Positions 41,340 through 52,672 of a stretch of DNA of 64,000 bases are shown in pieces. How positions within the stretch are numbered: position 1 is the first letter of the stretch; each line of letters starts with the position of its first letter. A program made the translations under genes and the position numbers. The DNA comes from Agapetus fuscipes (lineage: Eukaryota; Arthropoda; Insecta; Trichoptera; Glossosomatidae): assembly GCA_951799405.1 (NCBI GenBank), contig OX637338.1, forward strand, positions 496,001 to 560,000. Reading direction: 5' to 3'. The notes under the pieces are model-generated. The model did no database searches. It worked only from the letters and a program-made list of their open reading frames with translations, and had not been told where the DNA came from.

Positions 41340-41430
41340 CCAGAAGTTTCTCTTCCCCACCCCCCCTCCACTCTTCCACCTCTCTCCACCTCTCTCCACC
41401 TCTCTCCATCTCTCTTCTACCTCTCTCTAC
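41340..41430. repeat. CT-rich CACCTCTCTC array
   Basis: Irregular 11-bp units CCACCTCTCTC at 41370-41410 in a pyrimidine-rich stretch running to about 41480. Confidence 0.7.
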
Positions 41431-41654
41431 CTTTCCTATACCTTCATCCTTTCCCTCCCAGCTTGCTTACCTTACTTCACCTCTTTTAAATTCTCCAGGT
41501 TTGCTCTCCACTTCCGGCGAACTGAAATTATTTGAGACTTCTAAGTGGTCCGCAAGCAGCACTGCCGGGTAATTCATTTAAAAAGTAATTGAATCATTCC
41601 ATTAAGCTGTGTGAATAGTAGGTTGATGACGGTTACCGAAGAAACTTCTTCACT

Positions 41655-41885
41655 TGTTCATAATCATCATCAATGGCACAAAAAACCGGGGTGGGTCTTG
41701 GACTCCTTGATCCAACGTATCCAAAGCTGCCTGTCCATCGAATTCTTCTTCCAGACTCATATTCCTACCGCATGGCAGTCTGCCACCACTCCTTATAGCA
41801 ACCTATATCCGGGTCTTCCCTCTCTTCTGCGCCCTTTTTGGATTCATCACCACTTCCATCTTTCCCAGGCTGCAATGTTCCATTA
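41655..41885 (-). pseudogene. LINE-E C-terminal end, decayed
   Basis: The minus strand has RKTRI-like remains of GRRTVGRPRxR and CCAAGACCCACCCCGG, the same end as at 39.39 kb. Frame broken. Confidence 0.6.
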
Positions 41886-42007
41886 AATGGATGTGACACA
41901 GTCAAAACAGTCTTCCGATTTTTATTGACTGGACCTCTTCAACGTCTTGACTCAAAGAGTATAGTACATAGTTATATAATTATTTTTTCGCCACATTCTC
42001 CCGTTCT

Positions 42008-42275
42008 ATATATTATCTCATCTAATCTAATCTAAGCTGCAAAGATATATATCATTTAAGATTTATATTAAATGCATTCCCACAAGCAGATATGTATAAT
42101 TTCGCGCTAACACATGCCGCATGTGGACCTACAATATAAAAACCCAATATCAAATGAACATAAGCCTTGCAACTCTTGCCGTCCTTCCCTGAAACAGGGG
42201 TGACATTGGCAAAGTGAACCATTTTTTACAGTATGGGTGGTCAGCCGCATAACAACCTATAAGTCAAGGAACATA
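42008..42275 (-). repeat. SINE-A copy, subfamily 1, full length
   Basis: Tail of three TCTAA units at 42014 to AACCTATAAGTCAAGGAA. Confidence 0.9.
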
Positions 42276-42532
42276 CATGACAAATTACATTTTTTCTTTT
42301 TAAATCAATAAATAACAATATATACATGGACATAAAAAAAAATATCATAAAACCAATATCACTTTAACAAACCCTAGCCGCCAACATCACAGATCAACCG
42401 TATCGTATCATTAAAACGGTGGAGAATTTTCCATTCAAAGATGTTGAGATAACCATGGTCATGCTTGATAGTGTTCAGGTCTGGAAAGTTTCTATTATCA
42501 AGAAGATTATGATATAAGCAATTTGTTACTAT
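42276..42532. other. short unassigned stretch
   Basis: No recognised content. Confidence 0.35.
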
Positions 42533-42790
42533 GTATTCCTTGACTTATAGGTTGGTATGAGGCTGACCACCCATACTGTAAAAAATGGTTCACTTTGCCA
42601 ATGTCACCCCTGTTTCAGGGAAGGTCGGCAAAAGTTGTGGGGCTTATGTTCATTTGAGGTTTGGATTTTATTTGTAAGTACACATTCAGCATTTGTAAGC
42701 GCGAACTACACTTGTTGGTTTGTGGGCATACATCTGAGAGCTTTAAATGAATATATCCTTGCAACTTAGATTATAGATTATAGATTATTA
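42533..42790 (+). repeat. SINE-A copy, subfamily 2, full length
   Basis: TTCCTTGACTTATAGGTTGG to a TTATAGATTATAGATTATTA tail. Confidence 0.9.
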
Positions 42791-42954
42791 TAGATACTAC
42801 CCATTTTTGTTAATTTCCCATAAAACACTTGTGTTGAATTTTTGGGAGAATAATAATGTAGATACTTCTAAGCCGTAAATATTACCAACTTTTTTTTATC
42901 ACGCTTTTAAAATAACCCGATCAATAATGTCTTAAGTATACAACTCTACTCTAG

Positions 42955-43115
42955 AAGATCTAAATATTTTTTTTAAAATTATTTTATAAAAATATATTTG
43001 TAACCATTCTGCTCCTGAAGATGCCGCATTAGGCGAAAATATTCGAGCAAAAAAAGAAATAAATAAGTGAATTAAAACTTTGTTTCCATTTGAAATTGTT
43101 TAAATAATCTAAGTA
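42955..43115 (+). repeat. PLE-1 segment
   Basis: AAATTATTTTATAAAAATAT upstream, hammerhead-like motif at 43010-43049, then GTGAATTAAAACTTTGTTTC and CATTTGAAATTGTTTAAATA. Same order as at 46.1 kb on the opposite strand. Confidence 0.6.
43010..43049 (+). ncRNA. hammerhead-ribozyme-like motif
   Basis: Stem I TGCTC, core CTGAAGA, extra T, stem II GCC-GCATTA-GGC, core GAA, palindromic stem III AATATT, cleavage C at 43044, stem I partner GAGCA. Every core base matches CTGANGA/GAA, and stem I pairs perfectly with a different sequence from the 24.4 kb copy. Confidence 0.6.
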
Positions 43116-43259
43116 AGCGTTTAAACATTACAAAATTTTAAAGTAAAAAGATAAATAAGGATATTTTTATTTTTAATTGTGTTATTTCAAAGGATATTTT
43201 CAGAAAATTAATGTACTTGAAAAAGGCAAAGCAACTAAGATATGTATAACACTAATAAA

Positions 43260-43460
43260 AACGCACCTAAGCTACACATTAAGTGCAATTTCTTGCCCGC
43301 ATTATCCCCGAAGCAGTCGCATATGGCGATTCTTGATCTTTATATTTTTACATTTTACCGGCGTCATACCCAACCACTTCAGTTAAAGTTGGAGCTTCCC
43401 AACTCTTGAGGGGGCTGGTTCTCATTTCTTGTGAAAGCTATGTAAACCTTGCAGGGTTTA
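43260..43460 (-). repeat. SINE-B distal half
   Basis: CACCTAAGCTACACATTAAG, CATTATCCCCGAAG, AACCACTTCAGTTAAAG, GGGGGCTGGTTCTCATTTC. The tRNA head is missing. Confidence 0.75.
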
Positions 43461-44012
43461 CTGAAACTTATCATCCTGGATAATGTAAGATAACTCCTTT
43501 GTTAGAAGGTATCCACACGTCACATACATACTAAGCCTAAGAATGTTGGCTTAGCCGGCTGCAGGTAGGATTTACGCTGCACCCTTCACCCCTCTCAGCT
43601 GCTCCTCCACCTGCTGCAGGAACAACCATAACAATACAGCAAGTACGTACTGCAGCTCAACTATCTGGGTGTGGATGGTGGGGCAGAGCAGTGCTGGGGA
43701 ACCTTTCCTCCCCGACAATACGTAAAAGTTAAAGGTCCAGAATGCAGTGGCACACCAGAAGCGCTATTTTGCTAAATTACTTACATTTTGGATATCAATC
43801 CAAATCTAAGCTTACTAGCGGTTGCGAATGAATTTCATGGTTAAAAAAATCACAGTAAACCTTATTTTTAAACACGAATCGCTAGGAATTAAGCAGAATA
43901 GCGCTTAAAAAGCTAAAAAATATTTTTTCGAAAGGTTTATTTTTTATTAAGGTAATGTTTGGCAGCTTATTCTTTTAAAAATTTATTTTTTATGTAAATA
44001 CTATCTATATCC
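43461..44012. other. unassigned, with a GC-richer E-box patch
   Basis: 43560-43730 has CAGCTG, CACCTGCTGCAGG and GCAGGTAGG. E-box clustering could mark an enhancer, but nothing else supports it. Confidence 0.25.
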
Positions 44013-44138
44013 CTATAATCTATATCTAAGTTTTAAAGATATATTAACATTTAAAGCTCATATCAAATGCATGCCCACAAACAAACACGTGTAATTCGCG
44101 CTTACAAATGCTGAATGTGTAGGTACATACAAATAAAT
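44013..44138 (-). repeat. SINE-A right half, cut by LINE-G
   Basis: TCTATATCTAAGTTTTAAAG to TGAATGTGTAGGTACATACA; subfamily 2. Confidence 0.75.
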
Positions 44139-44335
44139 GGGGATTTCTGGGACGGGAGGACTCTACACTATGTGAGTGTGGAGCTCAGCAAACTATGGAG
44201 CACCTGCGGTGTTGTCCCTCCTGTCCGACAAGCTGCTCCATGGATGATCTCTTTGCGGGAAACCAAAGAGCTGTAGACATTGCTCGTTACTGGGCCAATA
44301 CGGTGTGAAGCTGACACGAAGAAGAAGAAGAATAA
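44139..44335 (+). pseudogene. LINE-G C-terminal end
   Basis: The frame DSTLCECGAQQTMEHLRCCP, SCPTSCSMDDLFAGNQRAVD, IARYWANTV, then stop and a GAAGAAGAAGAA tail. A CxC...H...C cluster followed by ARYW is the usual end of several insect non-LTR polyproteins. Only this end is present. Confidence 0.7.
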
Positions 44336-44364
44336 AATCACCAATAATTTCATTAACATCACGT

Positions 44365-44612
44365 CTAAATCTAAGTAGCAAAGATAATATGTATCATTTG
44401 AGATTCATATTAAATGCATTCCCACAAGCAGACACGCATAATTTCGCGTTCACAAATGCCGCATGTGGACCTACAATATAAAAACCCAATCTCAAATGAA
44501 CATAAGCCCTGCAACTCTTGCTGACCTTGCCTGACATAGGGGTGATATTGGCAAAGTAAACCATTTTTTACAGTATGGGTGGTCAGCTTCATATCAACCT
44601 ATAAGTCAAGGA
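44365..44612 (-). repeat. SINE-A copy, subfamily 1, full length
   Basis: CTAAATCTAAGTAGCAAAG to CAACCTATAAGTCAAGGA. Confidence 0.9.
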
Positions 44613-44696
44613 TCCTTATCCTTATTGATATTTTCTGTATAGATTTCTTTTTATGGTTATGTTGTTTATCTATGCTTAAATGTTATTTATTATTTG

Positions 44697-44838
44697 CATT
44701 CCTTGACTAAAAGGCTTGTATGAGTTTAACCAGCTGTTAAAAGTGGATCACTTTGTCAATGTCACCCCTGTTTCTGGGAAGGTCGTCATGAGTTGCAGGG
44801 CTTTTGACGCATGTTCATTTGAGATTTGGTTTTCATTA
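44697..44838 (+). repeat. SINE-A left half
   Basis: ATTCCTTGACTAAAAGGC to GAGATTTGGTTTTCATTAA with small changes. Confidence 0.75.
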
Positions 44839-45245
44839 ACGATTTCTCAAATTAGTGAATAAGCACTTATTAAGTTTTACCTTTATGGCGAAGGTGGCAA
44901 TATAGACAACTGTATCCTGTACGCGTCCCACTGGTTGCACAGCACTGCTGCAGTGACTTGACAAAGTGCCAGCATTCCGTGAACAGCCACTTTGCCCGGG
45001 ATAAATTTGAATCTCAGCCCGTGTAAAGTATTTGCTCGTAAAACAAAGCGCTGCCTCGCTGTACAAGCAAGTGCGCCCTCTCACGGCTCAGTTGTCGCGT
45101 CCCAACTGTCTGGTGGAATGAAATTGTGAACATTGTTGGCGCAGTCGGCCGTGAAGCCTCTCACAAGACAAAGCTTTCAAAGGGAGGTGTGTTGCATGAT
45201 GTGTCATTGCAAAAGTGCATTCATAAAATATCCAGGATCATATAC
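44839..45245. other. unassigned; PBS-like site at 45141
   Basis: GTTGGCGCAGTCGGCCGTG at about 45138-45156 resembles the tRNA-Ser primer-binding site after the 5' LTR of insect gypsy-type elements. The preceding 300 bp could be LTR sequence, but no second copy is in the window. Confidence 0.2.
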
Positions 45246-45492
45246 TATCTATAATCTATCATCTAAATGGCAAGGATATATTCATTAAGAGCTCTCAAAT
45301 GTGTGCTCACAAACAAACACGTGTAGTTTGCGCTTACAAATGCTGATTGTGTACTTACAAATAACATCCAAACCTCAAATGAACATAAGCCCTGCAACTC
45401 TTGCCGACGTTCCCTGAAACAGGGGTGATATTGGCAAAGTGAACATTTTTTTACAGTATGGGCTGTCAGCCTCATACCAACCTATAAGTCAT
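45246..45492 (-). repeat. SINE-A copy, subfamily 2, full length
   Basis: ATAATCTATCATCTAAATGG to CATACCAACCTATAAGTC. Confidence 0.9.
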
Positions 45493-45770
45493 TTAATACG
45501 AGTATTAAATAACATTTAGTATAAAAAACAACAAAACCTTAAAAAGAAATCTATACACAAAAAGTCAAAAATTTCCTATGCAAAAAAATGTAGCAAACTA
45601 ATAAACCAACATTACAAATCAGCATTGCAGATTAGTATCAGATAATGGAGTATCTAATACATATATGAGTCGTAGATAATCAAAGACCACTGTGTAGCAA
45701 ATTATTTACATTAAAAGTAAATATAAGTTAATGATTCTTTAAAAAAAGTAATATTCATTATTTACTTTAT
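45493..45770. other. short unassigned stretch
   Basis: No recognised content. Confidence 0.35.
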
Positions 45771-46003
45771 AATCTACCTATAGCCTAAGTTCCAAAGATT
45801 TGTTACACATATAACTCATATTAAATGCATTCCAACAAACAAACATGGGTAAGTTCGGGTTTAAAAATGCTGTATGTGTACTTAGAATTTAAAAATCAAA
45901 CCTCAAGTAAACATGAACCCTGCAACTTTTGCCGGCTTTCCCTGAAATAGGCGCGACATTAGCAAAGTGAACCATTTTTTACAGTATAAGTGGTCAGCCT
46001 CTA
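45771..46003 (-). repeat. SINE-A copy
   Basis: CTATAGCCTAAGTTCC to TATAAGTGGTCAGCCTC; the 5' 25 bp are missing. Confidence 0.8.
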
Positions 46004-46009
46004 GAAACA

Positions 46010-46110
46010 TGTTATTGAAAAGCATTAATTGATAATGTTAATGCTTGTTTCTACCCTGACAAAAAAAAAGTTGATAATTTGCATTCCTCTTCACAAATTA
46101 AAAGAAAAAA
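46010..46110 (+). repeat. SINE-D distal fragment
   Basis: TTAATTGATAATGTTAATGC, TTGTTTCTACCCTGAC and ATTTGCATTCCTCTTCAC. Confidence 0.6.
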
Positions 46111-46120
46111 AACTCAATAT

Positions 46121-46436
46121 TTTCATTATTTAAAAAATTCAAATGGAAACAAAGTTTTAATTCACTTATTTATTTCTTTTTTGCTCGAATATTTTCGCCT
46201 AATGAGGCATCTTCGGGAGCAGAATAGTTACAAATATATTTTTATAAAATAATTTTCAAAACAATTTTTTTTCCTTCCAAAACAAAAACAAAATTCATAG
46301 ATAAATTTTTTTTTTAAACACAAAATGTAAGATTCAAAAATGCATTATTGTTGAGTGTCTTTTGTTTCCATTTGAATTTTTTAAATAATTAAAAATGGAC
46401 TTTCACTGTGTTAATAAATCCACCCTAAAAAATACA
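46121..46436 (-). repeat. PLE-1 segment with inverted ends
   Basis: A minus-strand hammerhead-like motif at 46182-46221 (stem I TGCTC/GAGCA, core CCGAAGA with one change, GCC/GGC, GAA, AATATT, C). A 29-bp perfect inverted repeat joins 46125-46153 and 46361-46389. Beyond it lies ATGGACTTTCACTGTGTTAA in plus orientation. The two arms suggest a foldback of one PLE-1 unit. Confidence 0.6.
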
Positions 46437-46940
46437 ATATTTTCATGTTTTTATTTCAATTTTCGGAAAAATCCAAGACTGCCGTTTTTTATTCTGTATG
46501 TTTTTAAATATTTTAAAGGTAAATTATTCCTAGGAAGACGATAGAAAATCCAATTTCCCCTTATGTACACATGAAGTACGCCTGGTGGGTAGGCAAAACG
46601 ACGTTCACGTAAACATCTCATTTACGGTAGACGAGAAAATATTCCACATTTATTGCGAAGTAAAACCATACTATTAATTTTAAACGTAACAATTTGTGAC
46701 TCTGTAATTCACAGTATGCTTCTACGCTATAAATGTTACCCGTAAGAACTGTAATTTTCTTTGAAAATGACAGGAACGATGAAAGCATATTTATTAAATA
46801 AATACAAGAAGACCTGCCTTTCATTTCTTTTGACATCAAAAGGTTTCTTTGGTTTTGAGTTATCATGGAAAAGCAAGACACGTCTATATATATTATACTG
46901 ACATTTTAACAACTTGTCAATGACGGAGAGCGCTTCCTCT
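46437..46940. other. unassigned stretch
   Basis: No recognised content. Confidence 0.4.
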
Positions 46941-47163
46941 ATCTGTAATCTAAGTTGCAAAGATATGTTAACATTTAAAATTCCTATTCAATGCATGACC
47001 ACAAACAGATATGTGGAAGCTCGCGTTAAGGCTGCACGTGTACTTAGAAATAAAATCTTTGGTCGGCAAATTTTCCTGACCTTCCCTGAAACAGGGGTGG
47101 CATTGGGAAAGGGAACCATTTTTTACAGTATGGGTGGTCAACTTCATACCAAGGTATAAGTCA
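46941..47163 (-). repeat. SINE-A copy with internal deletion
   Basis: TGTAATCTAAGTTGCAAAG to ATACCAAGGTATAAGTCAAG; about 25 bp around the GCAGGGCTTATGTTCA region is missing. Confidence 0.8.
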
Positions 47164-49179
47164 AGAAACACAAATAATAAATAATAATATCGCTGTATAA
47201 AAAAGAGAAAACTAAAAATATAAAATATTTGCAAAAAGCGTTTTATAGTTTCTGTAAAATTAGGCATTTATAAAAATATATCTGTGAATAAAATAAACTA
47301 AAAGGAAGAAAAGTTTTACATAAAATTGCCCACAAAATTTAATGTACATTTTCTACAAAACGCATGTTGTTCATATATATTAAATAATGATGAATGTGGT
47401 ACCCGGACGATTTACAAAACTCTATAGTCTTTTTTACTTTTTTCGTTGAGTGTCTTTACACACGATCCGGTTAGGTTTATTTCATAGCGTCTACCCGGTC
47501 TTGAAATACACGAGAACGCCGGAAAAACCATGCCGGTTAGTTTGAAAGCTAACACACATCCCCATACACTACGGGATTTCCGATACAGTACCAGACTGGA
47601 TTGTGTGAAAAGAGACTTAAAAATATTTAAAAATACATAATGACCTTTGTTGACTTTCCCTGAAACCTTCACCTTTGTTATTTAACCTAATTGTACCTCT
47701 TCGCCGTAACTCATGCGACTTATTTCTCCAATTTTGTAACGTGTCCTCTTAAAAATTACGTCAGGCAAGTTGAAATATGTTTTTAATTTTTTTATGCTTT
47801 CACATTATATATACTTAGCTACTTAAATGGATGGTATTGTTATGTTTTTCGGGTTCAAATAGTCTTCAAATAAAAATAAAACTGGTCTTTTTTACAGGAT
47901 ATTTATTTAACAATTTATATTTATTTTTTACAATTCACATTTACGGTTTAGCAATTTACATTTATTTTAGAGATGGTTTGTGTTCACTTATACTGTCTTT
48001 CGTGTTTAGAAGAAGAGTGTCGTATGAAGACTGTCTCCTGCAAGCCGTTTGCGACTTTTTATACTCCAGTGATAGTAGTTACTAGAAGCCAATTTTGCTG
48101 GAACCTTAGAGAAAACGGTCTTCCAAAAACTTCGAGTAGATAATGGTGATGATTTCTAGTTACTTTCTTTTAATATCTCTTTACCCTAGGTACTTATAAT
48201 AATTAATCCTACTTATATACAGCTCCAATCAGCTACAAATGTTATATCTACCTACGTAATTATTTATATGTATTTGCTAATAACATAACAGTATATATAC
48301 TAAGCTACTAAAATAGATGGTATAAACGTGAACAGCTCACAGTTTGTATTGGCAGCGAGTCATGGAATTCTCGTTTGAAGTCTCTACACAAGAAACTTCT
48401 AAGAACCAGTCTCTACAACTACCAGCTTACTAGTTCACTACACTCTTCGTTTATACTCCACCCTGGCGTTTTAACAAAATAGTATGAAAACTCAGATGCA
48501 ATGTCTTAGTTTCCATACAGTTTTGGCAAACACTTAAGTTTTCAAGTTTTATACTGAAAGCGTAGTTGAATTCCCAGTGCACCGTGAAAGCCTTAAGCAA
48601 AGGTGCACTCAGTCACAGAGAGAAAGAGAGAAGTAGACAGAGAAAGAGAGCAAAGCAGACGAAGCGGAATTTCTTTGACGAATACTTTACTTTAGAGAAT
48701 ATTCGTCGGTGAAAGGAAGCAAATGGTAATGCCCGAACAGGCGGCCATTTCAGCATGCCATTTTTGCATTATATCATGACAGTCACAAACGTACTACAAA
48801 TTGTATTTAAAAATTGAATAGATGTACGTATGGACTCTTAAAACGCTCAAAATAATTCAAATTAAAATCCAGGAAACATGTTAAACATTTTTCGAAAGGT
48901 TTATATGTAAATTGTATAGATTTTTGGCAGTAGCTTTGTGTTTTTTTAAAATGAAAGTACATTTAAGTATGTTGTAAAAATTCACCGTTGGTTTAATTTT
49001 ATTCGCAACCATTTTAGGGAGAAGCAGCACCTCCCATCTTCAATGTTTCATTTTCCACCCGAAAATGGAAGGAAGGTTAAATAAAATTATTAGTAAATTT
49101 TAATAATTAAAAAATGTAGGTTCATGTGAAATTTGATATCAATCGAATGACAAACATTTTATTTTCTAGAGTTAGTGCA
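47164..49179. other. 2 kb repeat-poor stretch
   Basis: A ~32-bp segment (ATATATACTTAGCTACTT...GATGGTAT) at 47808 is repeated at 48292. A GA-rich AGAGAAAGAGAGAAG patch lies at 48618-48655. GACGAATA and TATTCGTC flank a short hairpin near 48676-48707. No gene recognised. Of all stretches here this is one of the likeliest to be unique host DNA. Confidence 0.4.
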
Positions 49180-49310
49180 TTCACAGAGTGAAAATTCATT
49201 TTAAATTTAATTAAAAAAACTTTTTTAAGACAGAGTTTTATTTTCACATTTTTTGAGTTTACAATGCCTAAGCGCTATCGGACTTTATCCGTCCATCTTC
49301 AGAGGCCCTT
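49180..49310 (-). repeat. PLE-1 segment with hammerhead-like motif
   Basis: Minus strand, 49266-49306: stem I GCCT, core CTGAAGA, T, stem II GGAC-GGATAAA-GTCC, GAT (consensus GAA), palindromic AGCGCT, T, stem I AGGC. Then GTGAAAATAAAACTCTG and the distal TTTTCACTCTGTGAATG. Confidence 0.6.
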
Positions 49311-49687
49311 TCTTCTTTAGAGACGGATGGATAAAGTCCATTTAATTTTCTTCATTTTTTTCAATCAAATGACTCCATGGGACTCAAATGCCAAGCATCG
49401 ATGGTTGTGTACGTACATGATCGAAACTTACTTTAACAAACAAAAGTAGTAGATATGTACTGTGTTCTTAGAAATAAAGCAATTACACGCAAACTTCGCA
49501 GTTGTTTGCGATTCCTGTATAAATTTTCCTTCAACTTCCCTAATTGGCTTAAAAATTAATAACTTCCTCTACAATACAACTGTGTACTCGAACACTTTCT
49601 GGAATCTGTTTTTATTCATTACTTCCTCAAAACACAAAGTGCAACGCTGATATTTTCAATTTCTGAGAATATTAATGGACATTTGAG
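49311..49687. other. unassigned stretch
   Basis: GACGGATGGATAAAGTCCA at 49323 echoes the stem II region of the neighbouring PLE-1. Confidence 0.35.
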
Positions 49688-49689
49688 CA

Positions 49690-49858
49690 CCAGTCGATAG
49701 CTCAGTTGATAAAGTGCTTGCATTCCATTCCCATGCTTGGAATCCCATCAAAGGTAACATAAACTTTTTATAGCAACGACCAAGCTTGCAGAGGTCTCTT
49801 GGAGTGTTATTTACACAAAAACAGAGCTTATCGGATTAATAATTATAATATTATTACC
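49690..49858 (+). mobile_element. SINE-B / SINE-C chimera
   Basis: 49690-49757 is a SINE-B head (GTCGATAGCTCAGTTGATAA, TTGCATTCC, GGAATCCCATC). From about 49770 it continues with the SINE-C 3' end (AGCAACGACCAAGCTTGCAG, AGGTCTCTTGG, ACAAAAACAGAGC) and an ATAATATTATT tail. Confidence 0.7.
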
Positions 49859-51234
49859 TGAGGAGTTCGTAGAAGATTTTTTGTTAGTATTTAAGTGAAT
49901 TACAATATTTTTGGCGTTGTACAGAACGTTATTTGTCGATTTAACGCTTACAAGAAACAAAATTCCATAAATTAATTTTCCAATAATAAAATGGAAAAAC
50001 TTTAACACCTGGTACTGCTTTTCCCAAAACTGGTTGTGCATAAAATAAACCCATAAGTAAATTATAAAAAGATGTTTAAATATAATCTGAATTTCATTGA
50101 AGCTACTTTTAAATGCTTTATTTTTAAATTTAAGTTTTAGGCTCAAGAATGTTTCTGTACCGGGCCTATATATATTATGCAAATGAATTTTCTTTATAAA
50201 CAAGTCTAAAGAAGTACAGAATAATGTGAAACTTCCCGAGCAAGGGCGATGAAATAATTATTATACTTAGCGAAGTCCCGAGACTGTGTTGGGCTGTTTT
50301 ATCGGATTACACTTGAAGGGAAGAAGCCTTATCCCGAAATGTCTTCAAGAGAGGGGGTGGCGGGTGAGGGGGAGGGGGAGGCTGCGTTAATCAGGAAGGG
50401 GTGGGGGCGCTAGGAGGTGTGGAAGGGAGGTAGGATAGCCCTCCCACACGCCTCTGAAGTGTTGCGTAATGCTAAGAGCTGGAAGAGTAGGAACGAAACC
50501 ATAATAGTAAAAAAATATATAAAATATACTGGTGCATATTTTTTTAAGGATTACTGCAGTTTTCTTAGACTGGGTATCGGAGCTTTCATTTGTGGGCGTT
50601 TCAACTATATCTACAATAGTTATCTTCAGCTCTGTGATTTCCTCAAAAAAATTGTTTGTTTACCTTTAATGGAAAAATGGATGTTAAAATAGTCGAAATG
50701 AAAGTACAAATAAATTGTTTTTTTACTCCTATCTTGTAATTTACTTAATACAAAAAGTCTAACGCTTTTACAATTCCATACATTTCTGCGGCTTGTTGTG
50801 TAATGGTCATTACGCAACGGCTAACCCGTGTTGAAATATAAACAATTTTGAATTTTGAACTTTTTTCTTGGCAAGCGAATTGGGAATAAAATATAATTTA
50901 TATCGATGAGGACTGCCTTTCTTAGCAACCAATCAAGAGGAATGGAGAGCAAATAAAATAATTAAATCTTTTTCTTAAAATGTGATGAGTGACGATTTAG
51001 CAATGATATTTATTTTACGACATACTCAAGGACTACTTTAATATCAACCACCAAAATTGATTAATCGATATACTCAAAATTTTGTCCTTTTTTAAAAAGA
51101 AAATAATAAGGCTTGTTATGGAAAAAAAAATTATAATAAAAAATGCTGACCGCAACAAACATACACGTTTATAATTGAAGCGCATGATCAATTACAAGTT
51201 TTGACAAAGGGAACTAAACATACCTTTTTCATTT
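49859..51234. other. unassigned, with a GC-rich patch
   Basis: 50350-50450 is G-rich (GGGGTGGCGGGTGAGGGGGA and similar). Open frames of 130 codons (minus, 49811-50203) and 91 codons (plus, 50417-50692) have no recognised motif. Confidence 0.35.
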
Positions 51235-51320
51235 CAGCGCCCTTGGAGTGACAACATCACGAAACGGCGCTATAAAGAAATCATCAACTCATCATCATCA
51301 TACCTATTATAACTTATTTT
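51235..51320 (+). repeat. LINE-D 3' tail
   Basis: TCAGCGCCCTTGGAGTGAC, ACGGCGCTATAAAGAAATC and a CATCATCAT tail match the 3' end at 52.44 kb. Confidence 0.55.
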
Positions 51321-51501
51321 AATATTTAGTAAATGGTCGTAAAAAAAGTATTGTACACCACTACACGTAATAAGTCATTGTAACACTCGTGCTGTATTGT
51401 GTTACGATGGCTCTCATTACTTGGCAGTGGCATAAATAACTATCGTTTAACAAATGTAGTAACTTTCATGGATCACTTTTACTAACACTCAATTTAACTT
51501 A

Positions 51502-51600
51502 CCTCTGAAGGTGAACGGATAAAGTCCGATAGCGCTTAGGCCTTGTTAACTCAAAATAAGTGAAATTAAAACTATGTTTGAAAAAAGTTTTATTTTTTTA
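51502..51600 (+). repeat. PLE-1 segment, motif decayed
   Basis: CTGAAGG, T, GAAC/GTCC, GAT, AGCGCT, T, AGG (51505-51540); sister of the 49.3 kb motif with extra changes. Then GTGAAATTAAAACTATGTTT. Confidence 0.55.
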
Positions 51601-52084
51601 ATTTAAATTAAAATTTCTGATCATAAAGTGTAGAGCAACAATTTTAAACAAAATAATTAGATTTGTTTGCAAGAATTCTTCAAAAAGTTTTTTCAACATC
51701 TGTGAGTATAGCGTAGGAGGTGTAGAGCCCTCATAGGAAAGCTGGAGGGGGGGGGGGGGGAGGGATGAAGGCGGTAGAGAAGAAGAAAACGGGGGGCAAG
51801 GCAAAGACAGAACGCCGAGTATAAAGCATCGCATAAATCTCACCTCGTTTGCGTCAATCGAAAATGTATGTAACATATGATAGCACTGCAAGAGAGTGAA
51901 TTAGTTTTGATACATTTTTTGGATTTACGCAATCGAGGTAAGTTTTACGTTTGTACTAGGAGTAGAGGGCGGGGCACCCCGGGCCCCAGCTGAGCCCAAG
52001 CCTGCCCCACAATATACAGATGAACGTTATCTGCAGGCGGGGATGAAATCACGCCACATGCCCCACGCAATCATCATCATCATG
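51601..52084. other. unassigned, G-run and GC patch
   Basis: A G-run of about 14 at 51746-51760; GC-rich 51960-52015. No gene seen. Confidence 0.35.
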
Positions 52085-52204
52085 ACGCTGTCCCACCCTA
52101 GTAGCGTGACTGGTTCCATGATAAAACGACACTGTAACACAACATCACTATGACAAAACATCACAGGAAAGTACATCACGCGACAAAACATTACAAAACA
52201 ATGT

Positions 52205-52475
52205 GTTGACGAGAGAGGGTGGACACTGAGGTCAGCGCAAACCATTTGGCAGCACCCTGGAGCTTCCGAGGAGAAGCCCGACTACCGTGTTTGGCGATCG
52301 GGCTTCCCGTGTTGCTGCGCCCATGGCCTGGAACTCTCTGCGGACAACGGACAAGGAGGCAGTTTTCAGAAAAGCCTTGAAAACACATTTGTTTTCACAA
52401 TCTGCAGCGCCTTTGGGATGACCAACGGTCATGAAAAGGCGCAATAAAAATTAATAATAATAATAATAAAACAGA
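52205..52475 (+). pseudogene. LINE-D C-terminal end
   Basis: A short frame reads TTVFGDRASRVAAPMAWNSL, RTTDKEAVFRKALKTHLFSQ, SAAPLG and stop. This matches the usual end of CR1/L2-type ORF2 (GDRAF...AAPxLWNSLP...FKxxLKTHLF). The 3' UTR has GGCGCAATAAAAATTAATAA plus a TAATAATAATAA tail. Confidence 0.75.
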
Positions 52476-52604
52476 AAGCACCATAAACGGCATGACAAAA
52501 AAGTGAGATATGAGAAAAAGGAGCTAATGCAAATATTATTTGGTAAAACTATTAAAAAATAAATAGCGACCCCGATTATCTTTAAAAGATTTAATAACCT
52601 AATT

Positions 52605-52672
52605 AAGCATCAGATAAAGAGCAACTTCTTAACGCGTTATACTCGAAGGAGTCGCTTAATATGAAGTGTGGA
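52605..52672 (-). repeat. SINE-B distal scrap
   Basis: GAGCAACTTCTTAACGCG, TATACTCGAAGGAGTCGC. Confidence 0.55.
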
